Positions 14,787-23,912 of a stretch of DNA of 64,000 bases are shown here, one piece after another (the first letter of the stretch is position 1; every line of letters begins with the position of its first letter). Source of the DNA: Bacteroidota bacterium (GTDB lineage: Bacteria; Bacteroidota; Bacteroidia; Flavobacteriales; Weeksellaceae); contig JAEWOS010000012.1 of the NCBI GenBank assembly GCA_023460855.1, forward strand, positions 1 through 64,000, written 5' to 3'. The notes below the pieces were generated by a model that made no database searches, was not told the DNA's origin, and saw only the letters and a program-made list of their open reading frames with translations. Made by a program: the position numbers and the translations under genes.

Positions 14787-16619
14787 ATGAAGAAGTTTCC
14801 TGCTGTATTCGGTTTTCTGTTTTTTTTTGCGGTAATCGTTTCGTTCAACCGCACTGATAAAGGTCAGTCGCCCGATAAAAATTTTGTAAATGCTTCGCTG
14901 CTCAGTCTGAAAAACCATATCGGAAAACTAAAATCAGACAGCGAAAAATTCGAAAGAGGTGAAATCACAGCCGGAGCACTTCAGAAAACCCTTACAAACA
15001 CGCGGAACAGCTACAAAGAAATCGAATTCTATATTGCCTACCATTATCCGGAATTTGCAAAAACAAAACTGAATGGCGCACCTCTTTTTCGGATAGAAGC
15101 AGCCGGAACAGCGAGCTACACGTTACCGCCGGAAGGTTTACAGGTGCTCGATGAACTTATTTTTTCTGATGAAATACAGGAAAACCGTGCGAAAATTACG
15201 GAGATCAGCAGTTTTCTGTATAACAGCTACAACAGTTTTTATCTAAGCGGAATTCAGAACGGAATCAGTTCAGGAAAAAACAAAACACTTCCGTTACGCA
15301 TGAATCTCGTGAGGATTTATGCGCTTGGACTTTCAGGTTTTGACACGCCTGGTTCCTTAAATGCGATCCAGGAAGCTAAATACAGTTTTGAGGGGATGCT
15401 GAAATTTATCGAAAGTGATTCTTATTTTTCCAATTTTCAGACGGACAGAGTGCGCAGTTTGCTTCAAAAAGGAATCGTCTATCTTTCGCAGCCGCATGAT
15501 TTTGAAAGTTTTGACCGCATCGGTTTTTATAAAAATTATATCCAGCCACTGTACGCAGAAATGGGGAAATGGGATGGCGATGTTGAAGAACTGCCTGAAA
15601 TATCCGGCTGGAATCCATCTTCGGACGGACTTTTCAGCAGCGATCTTCTCGATCCGTACTTTTATACCCTCTTAAAAGAATCCGAAGATAACGAAGCCTT
15701 GCGGCAACTCGGAAAAACTGTTTTTTTTGATTCTACTTTAAGCGGAAACAGCAAAATGAGTTGCGCAACCTGCCATCTGCCGGAAAAAGCATTTACCGAC
15801 GGCGTCGCGAAATCTGAAAGTAATGTAGAAGGGAAAACGGTGCTGCGAAATTCACCTTCCTTATATAATGCGGTTTTCGCCAGGCGTTTTTTCTATGATC
15901 TGCGTGCATTTTACCTGGAACAACAGGCGGAACACGTTATTTATAACGAACAGGAATTCAATACCTCATACGAAAGCATCATCGAAAAAATGAAGCTGAA
16001 TCCTGAGTACAGAAAGTCATTCGGTAAAGTTTTTAAAGACGGTAAAATCAACAAGCAGAATTTTTCCAGGGCACTCGCTTCGTACGTAGCTTCCCTGTAT
16101 TCCTTCGACAGCGATTTCGACCGGTTCATGAGAAATGAGAAAACGATTTCGAAAGAAGCACAACAGGGATTCAATCTGTTTATGGGAAAAGCAGCGTGTG
16201 CCACCTGCCATTTTGTGCCCCATTTTTCCGGACTGGTGCCGCCATTTTATAATGAGAACGAATCTGAAGTTCTTGGAGTGACGAAACAGCCCCTGCAAAA
16301 AGGACAGGCAGTGCTGGATGAAGATCTGGGAAGAGCAGGCAGCCCCGTAACGAAAGAAAAATCCTGGATTTTCGAAAATTCATTTAAGACAGTTACCGCG
16401 CGTAACATTGCTCTCACGGCTCCATACTTTCACAACGGCGCCTTCGAAACGCTGGAAGAAGTAATGGAATTTTACAATGAAGGCGGCGGTGCAGGGATCG
16501 GACTGCAGGTAGATAACCAGACGCTCGCACCGGACAAGCTGAACCTCAGCGAGAAAGAGATCAGTGAAATAATTGCTTTTCTTCAAACTTTAACAGACAA
16601 CAGTAAAAGCAAAAATTAA
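14787..16619 (+). CDS. Di-haem cytochrome c peroxidase family protein with helical N-terminal domain
   Basis: A 610-residue periplasmic protein with a hydrophobic N-terminal signal (KKFPAVFGFLFFFAVIVSF). Two CATCH haem c sites are visible, at residues 326-330 (KMSCATCHLPEKAFTDG) and 471-475 (KAACATCHFVPHFSG). The C-terminal half shows the bacterial cytochrome c peroxidase / MauG pattern, including LGKTVFFDSTLSGN and TARNIALTAPYFHNGAFETLEEVMEFYNEGG. Residues about 30-290 are a helical domain unlike classical peroxidases, with YHYPEF and LQVLDELIFSDE; such fusions occur in Bacteroidota and recall imelysin-like folds. Peroxide removal fed by cytochrome c is the family role, although MauG-like oxidation of a partner is possible. 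The gene is monocistronic. Confidence 0.85.
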   Translation: MKKFPAVFGFLFFFAVIVSFNRTDKGQSPDKNFVNASLLSLKNHIGKLKSDSEKFERGEITAGALQKTLTNTRNSYKEIEFYIAYHYPEFAKTKLNGAPLFRIEAAGTASYTLPPEGLQVLDELIFSDEIQENRAKITEISSFLYNSYNSFYLSGIQNGISSGKNKTLPLRMNLVRIYALGLSGFDTPGSLNAIQEAKYSFEGMLKFIESDSYFSNFQTDRVRSLLQKGIVYLSQPHDFESFDRIGFYKNYIQPLYAEMGKWDGDVEELPEISGWNPSSDGLFSSDLLDPYFYTLLKESEDNEALRQLGKTVFFDSTLSGNSKMSCATCHLPEKAFTDGVAKSESNVEGKTVLRNSPSLYNAVFARRFFYDLRAFYLEQQAEHVIYNEQEFNTSYESIIEKMKLNPEYRKSFGKVFKDGKINKQNFSRALASYVASLYSFDSDFDRFMRNEKTISKEAQQGFNLFMGKAACATCHFVPHFSGLVPPFYNENESEVLGVTKQPLQKGQAVLDEDLGRAGSPVTKEKSWIFENSFKTVTARNIALTAPYFHNGAFETLEEVMEFYNEGGGAGIGLQVDNQTLAPDKLNLSEKEISEIIAFLQTLTDNSKSKN

Positions 16620-16748
16620 CAATAATTTAAACTGCTAATATGCAGTACATGATTTGTTAAAGAACGGGCATAATTAATTAAAAATGCCTTAACAATAGGG
16701 CTTAACCAAAGATTTAGTTTTGCAGCGTCTAAAACAAATCAAATAAAA

Positions 16749-18890
16749 ATGAAAAACAAATTACTGCCGGTACTCATTGCTGTAATGGCTTCCGGAACTC
16801 AGCTTGAGGCTCAGACAAACATTTTCGCAAAAAACTCAAACTGGAGTTACAATGATGCGAATACCGCGCTTCCTGCCGACTGGAAAGATGCAACTTATAA
16901 CATTACTTCATGGTCTTCCGGGAACGGACCGCTGGGTTACGGAGATCCTGTTACCACACAAATCAATTCAGGCCTGATTACCGCTTACTTTGCTAAAGAT
17001 TTCACCGTAAACCTCAATGATCTTACACAGGACATGGAACTCGGAATTATGCGTGATGACGGTATTGTTGTTTACCTGAACGGTGTAGAAGTGGTTCGCG
17101 ACAATATGCCTGCAGGACCAGTTACTTTCAACACATGGTCCAGTACAACCATTGATGGTTCCGCAGAATCTGCGTACAATGTATTCATGATTCCAAAAAC
17201 AAGTTTTGTAAACGGTGTCAACAGAATTTCCATCGAACTGCATAACAGAGGAGCTTCGAGTTCAGATCTTCGTCTTGACGGTTACCTGAAGACTTTTACA
17301 CCACCGGTTGTAACCACGTGTACAGCAACGCATATCAGCTGCTTTACCTCAATTGTTCCGACAGTGCAGACCAACAAACTGATTATCCCGACAGAACATA
17401 CCTATCAGCTAATTCTGAAAGAAGGCGATGCTTACACAGAAGGTGGCGGAAATGTTGGCGGACTGAACGATTTCACAGGATACGTAGCTAAAAACAACAG
17501 CAGCACAGACGGTTATCTTGCCGTAAACCACGAAACGAATCCGGGTGGTGTTACGATGGCGGAAATCAATTATAACACTGCTACAAAACTCTGGAACCTG
17601 ACAAGATCGAGAGCCGTTCCTTTTTCTCTTCCAAGCCTTGTGCAGACTGCGAGAAACTGTTCCGGAGGAATCACGCCGTGGGGAACTGTAGTTACAGCCG
17701 AAGAAGCGGTTACTTCCAACGATTCCAATTCCGACGGATATAAAGATTACGGATGGCTTGTAGAAATTGATCCTGCAACCGCGCAGGTAGTAAGCCAGAA
17801 TACCAACGGAAGCAAAGGCAAGCTGTGGCAAATGGGAATTATGAACCACGAAAATGTGGCTATTAATAATGCAGGAACTGTAGCATATTACGGAGAAGAC
17901 GGCGGAACCAACCTGTTCTACAAATTTGTGATGGATACACCGAACGATCTGTCTTCCGGAAATCTGTACGTACTTCAGCTCGATCAGGGACTTTCCGGCG
18001 GAGATCCTGTCGCTACCACAGCTCAGTGGATTCAGGTTCCGAATAAAACGCAGGCAGACCAGAACAATACGGCTGCACTTGCACTTTCGCTTGGAGGAAC
18101 TCCTTTTAACGGTATTGAAGATGCAGAGATCAATCCGATTACCGGAAAAATATATTTCACTGCGAAAGGCCTGAATAAAGTTTACCGTTTCCAGGATAAC
18201 GGAATGACGGCTTCGCAGGTAGAAACTTTTGTAGGCGGTTCTTCTACCACCTATTCCTTCATGACAGCACAGGGAATTAAGACTGAAGCGTGGGGAAGCG
18301 GAAACGATAACCTGACATTCGATGAACTGGGTAACCTTTGGGTGCTTCAGGATGGCGGAAAAAATTACATCTGGGTTGTAGGACCGACTCATACGGCTGC
18401 AAATCCGAATGTACGTCTTTTTGCATCGATGCCAAGCGGATCTGAACCTACAGGACTTACCTTTACGCCTGATCATAAATTCGGATTCTTCTCCATTCAG
18501 CATCCGAGCTCTACAATCTCCACGGACACTGACGCTACCGGAAACGTAATCGATTACAGAGGAAAATCTGCAACAATTGTGGTGGCTCTGAAGCAGTTCT
18601 TAGGAAACAGTGCTGCAATGGGAACCACAGAAGTTTCCAATGACAAAAATGTGACGGTTTCTCCGAACCCAACTTCAGGAATTGTGAAAATAAACGCGAA
18701 AAACGGATTGAAGAATACAGAAGTAACTGCTTATTCTCAAGAAGGGAAAATCGTTTATTACAAGAAATTTGCAGGAAAACAGCAGGATATTGAGATCGAT
18801 TTCACCTCTCAGTTACAGTCTGCAAGAAGCCTGATTCTGAATATTGAAGCAGAAGGATTTCAAAAAACTTCCAAGATTCTGAAAAACTAA
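16749..18890 (+). CDS. PhoX-like (DUF839) secreted protein with type IX sorting domain
   Basis: A 713-residue exported protein with a signal peptide ending ...TQLEAQ. Residues about 25-185 form a beta-sandwich module with FAKDFTVN and MRDDGIVVYLNGVEVVRDN, common at the N-terminus of secreted Bacteroidota phosphatases. Residues about 215-625 match the PhoX propeller: YLAVNHETNPGGVTM, GGITPWGTVVTAEEAV, GIEDAEINPITGKIYFT and TFDELGNLWVLQDG. PhoX enzymes are calcium and iron dependent phosphatases. The last about 75 residues (SPNPTSGIVKI ... KTSKIL) are a type A C-terminal sorting domain for the type IX system, so the protein should reach the surface or medium. A TAGTTTTG -7-like box is at 16715-16722. 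Confidence 0.82.
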   Translation: MKNKLLPVLIAVMASGTQLEAQTNIFAKNSNWSYNDANTALPADWKDATYNITSWSSGNGPLGYGDPVTTQINSGLITAYFAKDFTVNLNDLTQDMELGIMRDDGIVVYLNGVEVVRDNMPAGPVTFNTWSSTTIDGSAESAYNVFMIPKTSFVNGVNRISIELHNRGASSSDLRLDGYLKTFTPPVVTTCTATHISCFTSIVPTVQTNKLIIPTEHTYQLILKEGDAYTEGGGNVGGLNDFTGYVAKNNSSTDGYLAVNHETNPGGVTMAEINYNTATKLWNLTRSRAVPFSLPSLVQTARNCSGGITPWGTVVTAEEAVTSNDSNSDGYKDYGWLVEIDPATAQVVSQNTNGSKGKLWQMGIMNHENVAINNAGTVAYYGEDGGTNLFYKFVMDTPNDLSSGNLYVLQLDQGLSGGDPVATTAQWIQVPNKTQADQNNTAALALSLGGTPFNGIEDAEINPITGKIYFTAKGLNKVYRFQDNGMTASQVETFVGGSSTTYSFMTAQGIKTEAWGSGNDNLTFDELGNLWVLQDGGKNYIWVVGPTHTAANPNVRLFASMPSGSEPTGLTFTPDHKFGFFSIQHPSSTISTDTDATGNVIDYRGKSATIVVALKQFLGNSAAMGTTEVSNDKNVTVSPNPTSGIVKINAKNGLKNTEVTAYSQEGKIVYYKKFAGKQQDIEIDFTSQLQSARSLILNIEAEGFQKTSKILKN

Positions 18891-18907
18891 TTTTCAATAC
18901 CAACTAC

Positions 18908-18938
18908 AACTGCCGGTAGAAATCTGTCGGCAGTTTTC
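18908..18938 (+). terminator. Terminator after the PhoX-like gene
   Basis: AACTGCCG (18908-18915) pairs with CGGCAGTT (18928-18935), and four T follow. The next gene starts only 10 bases later, so it may be served by read-through. Confidence 0.65.
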
Positions 18939-18947
18939 ATTTATATT

Positions 18948-19853
18948 ATGATGAGATCTACAGCCTTTATTTTATTTATAATATTAAGTGCCACAACAGT
19001 TCATGCGCAGATTGATCCGGTGAAATACCGCACATTCACGAATATGGACGAGGCAAAGCAAAGCACCGGACCGGTGAAGAGTATCAGTTTCCGCGATAAA
19101 GAAATGTTTAATCTTCCTGACGATTTAGGTACGATGAAGGAGGTTTTCTTTTTGAATATCATGAGCAATAAGCTGGAAAAAATGGAACCGGAGATTTTTG
19201 CATTGAATAAACTCGAAATTCTGAACGCCAATAAAAACAGCATCAAATTTATTCCGGCGGAAATTTCAAAGCTTAACAGGCTTCATACCTTAACCCTGAG
19301 CCTGAACTCGCTGACAGATGTACCTTCCGCGGTGAAAGCGCTTCAAAATTTGAAAATCCTTCATCTTGACGGCAATAATCTCAGTACTTTTCCGGAATCA
19401 CTGCTTGAAGTACAATCACTGGAGGAAATAAACCTGAGCAGCAACCAAATCAGTTTTGTACCGGAAGACCTTAGCAGCATCAAAAAGCTTGCTTCGCTGA
19501 ACTTAGCTTTCAATCAGTTGAATGATCCCGGAGAACTACGGCTTCCCAGAAACATCAAATACGTCGAACTTCAGGGGAACAGCATTGTGAGTATTCCGGC
19601 GGGAATTTTAAAAGCAAGAAAACTGGAATCGCTGAATCTCAGTTATAATTCCGTAAAGGAAATCCCGGAAGAGATAAGCGGTCTGAAATCCATTGTCACC
19701 TTAAATCTGTCGCACAACAAAATTTCGGAAATTCCACACAGCATTACGAAACTGAAGAACCTGAAAACACTGCTGTTAAACGGCAATCCCCTGAAAAAAG
19801 AGGAAGTGGATAAGTTAAAAAAGCTGATGCCGGAAACAGGAATTTATTTCTAA
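18948..19853 (+). CDS. Exported leucine-rich repeat protein
   Basis: A 301-residue protein with a signal peptide (MMRSTAFILFIILSATTVHA). About ten leucine-rich repeats of 22-23 residues cover nearly the whole mature part, for example LHTLTLSLNSLTDVPSAVKA, LKILHLDGNNLSTFPESLL and IVTLNLSHNKISEIPHSITK. No enzymatic domain and no sorting domain is visible. It is probably a periplasmic or outer-membrane binding scaffold. The ligand is unknown. The start lies 10 bases after the terminator of the PhoX-like gene, on the same strand. Confidence 0.8.
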   Translation: MMRSTAFILFIILSATTVHAQIDPVKYRTFTNMDEAKQSTGPVKSISFRDKEMFNLPDDLGTMKEVFFLNIMSNKLEKMEPEIFALNKLEILNANKNSIKFIPAEISKLNRLHTLTLSLNSLTDVPSAVKALQNLKILHLDGNNLSTFPESLLEVQSLEEINLSSNQISFVPEDLSSIKKLASLNLAFNQLNDPGELRLPRNIKYVELQGNSIVSIPAGILKARKLESLNLSYNSVKEIPEEISGLKSIVTLNLSHNKISEIPHSITKLKNLKTLLLNGNPLKKEEVDKLKKLMPETGIYF

Positions 19854-19952
19854 TTTTCCCATATAATTCGAATCTGATTCCTTTACTTGTTCTGTTCATT
19901 TGTCCTGTAAGTTATTTAAGAAGCTGAAAAGTGTCAGACCATTTCGACCCGA

Positions 19953-19968
19953 GTCGTAGAATTACTAC
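19953..19968. promoter_or_regulatory. T6SS operator at hcp1
   Basis: GTCGTAGAATTACTAC is part of a 32-base block (19952-19983) repeated exactly at 47246-47277 before hcp2. The site belongs to the family GTCGTAnnnTTACTAC with partial dyad symmetry. Its 5' edge is 65 bases before the -7 box TAAATTTG at 20018-20025, so the centre lies near -71. Confidence 0.7.
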
Positions 19969-20017
19969 AATTTTCAAAATAAAGTCTGCTGAAGCATTTT
20001 ATTCGGTTTCGTGGTTA

Positions 20018-20025
20018 TAAATTTG
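20018..20025 (+). promoter_or_regulatory. hcp1 -7 box
   Basis: TAAATTTG fits TAnnTTTG exactly and occurs at the same place before hcp2 (47313-47320). No good -33 TTG is present, which fits an activator-dependent promoter. Confidence 0.6.
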
Positions 20026-20070
20026 ATGTAAGAAAATCAATACAATCAATTAACCCTAAAATTTAAAGTC

Positions 20071-20475
20071 ATGGCAAACAATGCAAGAGCCGTATTAAAA
20101 TTCAACGGCGGATCCGAACAGAAAGTTATCAAACTAAATTACGGTGTATCCAGAAACACGGACGTTTCAGGCCGGGTTGCTTCAGACCCTTCCAACGCGC
20201 TGATTAAAATTTCCGTGGAGGCTACGGAAGATTCAGGTATTCTGGAATCTCTACTGAACGGGAAGTACAAGCCGACCAGCGGTGAAGTAACCTTCAACAA
20301 ATCTCACGAAGAAGGAACGCTGACCACGCTGAAATGGAACAACGGTTATGTAATTCAGCATGAAGTGGATTACGACGCACTGAACAACGACAATATGTTC
20401 ATTTCATTTGTGGTAAGCGCAGAAACCATCGATTACGGAAGCGCTTCTTACGACGGAATCTGGCCGGCAAGCTAA
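20071..20475 (+). CDS. tssD: T6SS tube protein TssD (Hcp), copy 1
   Basis: A 134-residue Hcp-type protein of the Bacteroidota subtype iii. It polymerises into the inner tube that is fired by the contracting sheath. It differs from copy 2 (47374-47778) at only seven or so positions, for example VIKLNYG against VMKLNYS and the C-terminus WPAS against WPQG. Both begin MANNARAVLKFNGG. It lies alone at one end of the T6SS locus, convergent with the lipoprotein array. Its promoter region carries the same 32-base block as copy 2. The mRNA ends at a long stem-loop. Confidence 0.93.
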   Translation: MANNARAVLKFNGGSEQKVIKLNYGVSRNTDVSGRVASDPSNALIKISVEATEDSGILESLLNGKYKPTSGEVTFNKSHEEGTLTTLKWNNGYVIQHEVDYDALNNDNMFISFVVSAETIDYGSASYDGIWPAS

Positions 20476-20502
20476 GTCTGTCTGTTCCCGCAGAATTATA
20501 AT

Positions 20503-20546
20503 AAATCCTGGTGAAGAAACTGACAAGGTTTTTTTCATCAGGATTT
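20503..20546 (+). terminator. hcp1 terminator
   Basis: AAATCCTGGTGAA (20503-20515) pairs with TTCATCAGGATTT (20534-20546), 13 bp with one G-U pair, around an 18-base loop containing a T-run. Confidence 0.6.
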
Positions 20547-20605
20547 TATCATTGAGGAGCATAGCAGTAATAATAGAAAGAAGAGAGAACTATTCAGCAT
20601 ATAAA

Positions 20606-20622
20606 GGAAACATCAGGTTTCC
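20606..20622 (-). terminator. Possible terminator of the lipoprotein array
   Basis: GGAAAC and GTTTCC form a 6-bp stem with a 5-base loop. On the minus strand TTTATAT follows. It lies 18 bases after the second, likely original, stop of the broken lipoprotein gene at 20640. Confidence 0.4.
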
Positions 20623-20639
20623 GTTTACACCTTCTTATT

Positions 20640-21500
20640 TCAATTTTTCTTAATAAATTTTCCATCATCATCAATTTCATAATAAGTCCTTTTTAAACTT
20701 TCTACTGTTTTAGTTCTAACTGTTATTAAGTAATTTTTGTCAATCGAGAATGATGTCAATTCTTTACTTTCTTCATCATCAGGCTCGTACCATTCACCTT
20801 CAACTTACAGATTGTCCACTACAGTTTTATTTTTCACTGTCACCATGTAATATCTGTATTCGAAATCTCCGCAATCCATCGGAACAAGCATAACTCCAAT
20901 GTCATTAGTATTTGGAAGCGGCAGATAGCGAGGATTCTTTTCATCACAAATAAATTTGGAAACTCCGCCGATAGAATTTTTATCCAGGAGATTGTAATTA
21001 ACAGTTGCCGGATTTGTTTGCCTATCGTAAGGCAGGGCAGCTAAACCTGCCTTTTTGCCAGACAACCGCTGCTCGGATTGAATTAGAGATTTCCCAAAAT
21101 CTTTGAATGATCTGACAGCATCTGCCGGCAAAGTTTCTAATAAATTTTCTGTAGATCCCTCAATTGTCAATCTTTCTAATTGGTGATCTGATCCATAGTA
21201 GAAATAATAGGTTTCTTCTTGAGTTTCATCCAGTTCAGTGTCGATAAAAGTGTCAATTTCAAATTTCACCTTTATATAAGTGTTGAAATTGTCGATTTGA
21301 ACAGCATTGTAGGTCATAGCACAGCCTGATCCACAGCTGAGTACAGGCGACTGAGGTTTATTATTCTCTACATCAGCATTTTCCGTTGTACTCTCTTGTG
21401 CGTTATGAGTCTTTTGTAAGTGATTTGAGGGTGCCTGATTTTCTTTGCACGCAAGAAAAAACAGGAGCAAAAGCGAGATCAGAAATTTTGAATAATGCAT
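20640..21500 (-). pseudogene. Lipoprotein gene with in-frame premature TAA (T6SS immunity candidate)
   Basis: The frame starts at ATG 21500, giving the lipoprotein signal MHYSKFLISLLLLFFLAC. An upstream ATG at 21584 would bury it. It runs 231 codons to TAA at 20805-20807. Directly after this stop the same frame stays open for 54 more codons (VEGEWYEPDDEESKELTSFS ... GKFIKKN) to TGA at 20640-20642. The continuation is protein-like and acidic. Its segment YLITVRTKTVESL echoes the segment YYMVTVKNKTVVDNL just before the stop, so the intact protein was probably about 286 residues. Loss of the tail may or may not abolish function. It is the last gene of a row of lipoproteins behind the peptidoglycan effector. 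Confidence 0.65.
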
Positions 21501-21637
21501 TGAAAGTTTAATTAAACCGGTCAACAATACTTCCGCAGAATTCCTGCATGAGATTGCTGAAGTAGAATATAAATGTAACAACAAATTCTGAATCCTGTGT
21601 CTTCCTTATTTTGTAATGCTGCATCTAAAACCTCAAA

Positions 21638-22288
21638 CTACGCATCATAGAACAGTTCGATTAATAGCTGTCCTGAACTGTCACGCCACTTTATCCAAAA
21701 TGGACTGCTGTTTTCATCTTCAACAAGCAGCCAGTCGTCGTTGATCTCTTTCGGAAAATAAAAACTATCGGGGTTTTTATGGATTGCTGAAGAATTTTCA
21801 TCAGGCTTTCTTCTTAACGGATTGGTTTTCATATCAAAATCTACTGCGAACACCGACAATACATGCTGCGCTAATGTCTGAGTTTCGAAATTTGAATCAG
21901 AGACCCTGACATATTTTGCCAGATTCATCTCTTCATTCACCAAAACTTTGTATAAACCGCCATCGCTTCCCAGATTCCGGAACACTAAAAGTGCGGTCTC
22001 GGGATCCATCGCATACGCACTTATGTTTTCGTCGTCAAAATTATCGTCATAGTTGAAAGATTTCCATAAAGAATTGTCTTCATTGTAAATGTTCAGTTTG
22101 CTTTTCCGATCATAATTATCTTTCAAAGAGACAAAAGCAACATCGCTTCCCGTATTTCTTATTATCGCGTTAACTCTCTGATATTCCGACTTCTGAACTG
22201 TTTGCGATACAGGTTCGATGATTTTGCGCGACTGCTTACAGGAAAACAGATTGATCAGGAACAGGGCAGCCAGGATTATCATTTTCAT
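21638..22288 (-). CDS. Lipoprotein, T6SS immunity candidate
   Basis: A 216-residue lipoprotein with signal MKMIILAALFLINLFSC (Cys17). The mature part is acidic and beta-rich (VAFVSLKDNYDRKSKLNIYN, ALLVFRNLGSDGGLYKVLV) and ends in ...LLIELFYDA. The family is not recognised. Position in the row behind the GH104-M23 effector and the periplasmic location make an immunity role plausible, because the effector attacks peptidoglycan. It is intact, unlike its neighbours on either side of the row. Confidence 0.6.
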   Translation of the reverse strand: MKMIILAALFLINLFSCKQSRKIIEPVSQTVQKSEYQRVNAIIRNTGSDVAFVSLKDNYDRKSKLNIYNEDNSLWKSFNYDDNFDDENISAYAMDPETALLVFRNLGSDGGLYKVLVNEEMNLAKYVRVSDSNFETQTLAQHVLSVFAVDFDMKTNPLRRKPDENSSAIHKNPDSFYFPKEINDDWLLVEDENSSPFWIKWRDSSGQLLIELFYDA

Positions 22289-22359
22289 AGCTGAAAACTT
22301 TTACATTAACATTATTATTTTTTCGTTTCGCTATCTTTCAGTAGTTCTGCGGTACCTTT

Positions 22360-23757
22360 TTAGTTAAACAGAAAGCGGAAATTTCCGGTGAAATATTCTG
22401 ATTCTATTATTCTCGGTAAAGAGGCTGATTCTTCCTGTTTGAGCAACTGCCAGTTCCTGCTTTTTTTATTGAAATAAAATATTTTTGCTAAGGTATTATT
22501 TGCCAGGAAAACGCTCTCATGTGCGCATGTTCCGGAAGCGATGTATTTTGCCGGTACATAATAGCAGAACACAGCGTAATCTTTAAATTCGCTTTTTATT
22601 TTTTCTTCGATTACTTTGCTTTCATTTTCGAGATCAATGTTTTCCAGGTTAAGATTCTGAAAATAACTTACATTCCAGTACCTGTTCAGTTCCTGTGTTT
22701 TTGGAATGTAATGAATGGTGAAATAACTCTCTTCACAGTTTAAATAAGTCTGAATCGGGTGATCCGCAAGCGTCGATTCATCCACAATCATGGTGTAATC
22801 CGAAGCATATTTTTTATCGAAAAAATTAATGCTGCTTAATTTTTGTGAATCTTTTTTTGGAGAATAAGTTTTTTGCTCTTGCGCATCAGTCTTATACGAC
22901 TTTAATATTTTGCCCTTTTCATAAATTACCACTTTATCTACAATTCCGTTCGGTGACAGATTCCACTCACCATCTTTTAAACCTTCAATATAATTACCGT
23001 CCATCCAAATATTACTGTCATACTCAAATGAATATCTTCGTTCTTCCCAATGTCCGTTTTTTAAATTATTTTTGACTGTCCCCTTCATCAAATAGGCCTT
23101 CGTTTTTCCTTTTAAGTTATTCGCAGAGACGTCCTCCATCATTCCCCAATTTTCGTCGACAGTTTTATCTGCGTTAAAATAATTAGCTACAGAATTGTTT
23201 TTTATAATTAAGAACTGCTTTTTGTATAAGTCGCCATTTTTTATAAACTCTACTAAAAATTCGTTGTTTTCACCATGACGCGTTGTTCTTTTATATTTTT
23301 CTTCGGAATCCAGGTTTTCGTAGATTAACAGTGCTTTATTCTCACCTGTGACATCATTTTCATCCATTAAAAGAAGTACTGCCTCATAATCGGCATGTTC
23401 GTATTTAATTGAAATATATACAGAATTAAACTCTCTCTCATTTAGCTTAAAGGTTCTGTAATGGTAGAATTCAGGTAAATCTACATTTTCCGGAATGAAT
23501 ACATCCCACATATACGGCCTCTCAAAATCCAGTTCCAGAGCTGTTTTATACCAGTACAAAAGTTTTTCTCTGGGGATGTCCTTTACTTCCTTCTCTACAA
23601 ATTTCATATCGACATGGTCAACCACAAAATGCGAATCTAAGGTCTCACTTCCCATTATTGTAGTCACGTTTTCGTCAGATGAAGTATCCTTTGCAGTTTC
23701 TTTGCAGGCTGCAGCTATCATTGCTGATATTAATAATATCAAGAAATATTTCTTCAT
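22360..23757 (-). CDS. Large lipoprotein with MORN-like repeats, T6SS immunity candidate
   Basis: A 465-residue lipoprotein with signal MKKYFLILLISAMIAAAC (Cys18). A central stretch (about residues 215-290) has MORN/YwqK-like repeats (GTVKNNLKNGHWEERRYS, GNYIEGLKDGEWNLSPNG). The remainder is charged and unrecognised. Codons are AT-rich compared with the T6SS core. It is the third gene of the lipoprotein row. MORN-like repeats are common in Bacteroidota proteins linked with toxin systems, but the specific function is unknown. Confidence 0.6.
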   Translation of the reverse strand: MKKYFLILLISAMIAAACKETAKDTSSDENVTTIMGSETLDSHFVVDHVDMKFVEKEVKDIPREKLLYWYKTALELDFERPYMWDVFIPENVDLPEFYHYRTFKLNEREFNSVYISIKYEHADYEAVLLLMDENDVTGENKALLIYENLDSEEKYKRTTRHGENNEFLVEFIKNGDLYKKQFLIIKNNSVANYFNADKTVDENWGMMEDVSANNLKGKTKAYLMKGTVKNNLKNGHWEERRYSFEYDSNIWMDGNYIEGLKDGEWNLSPNGIVDKVVIYEKGKILKSYKTDAQEQKTYSPKKDSQKLSSINFFDKKYASDYTMIVDESTLADHPIQTYLNCEESYFTIHYIPKTQELNRYWNVSYFQNLNLENIDLENESKVIEEKIKSEFKDYAVFCYYVPAKYIASGTCAHESVFLANNTLAKIFYFNKKSRNWQLLKQEESASLPRIIESEYFTGNFRFLFN

Positions 23758-23912
23758 TTCATTTTAATTAATGCTGACTGCAACGCCGATTAAGCAAATC
23801 GCCGCCGCGGTAAAACGTTTGTCAGTGCCGGCAAATAATCCAGCTAAAGTTACATCATAAGAAAGAATCTGACAGTATTTGCAGAAGAAAATGTGGCAGG
23901 GAAAACTTTGGC

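Noticed and set aside
17409..18503. Long minus-strand open frame (364 codons) inside the PhoX-like gene
   Set aside because: It is antisense to a clear gene with signal peptide and sorting domain. Its translation is Ser/Arg/Cys-rich and has no recognisable motif.
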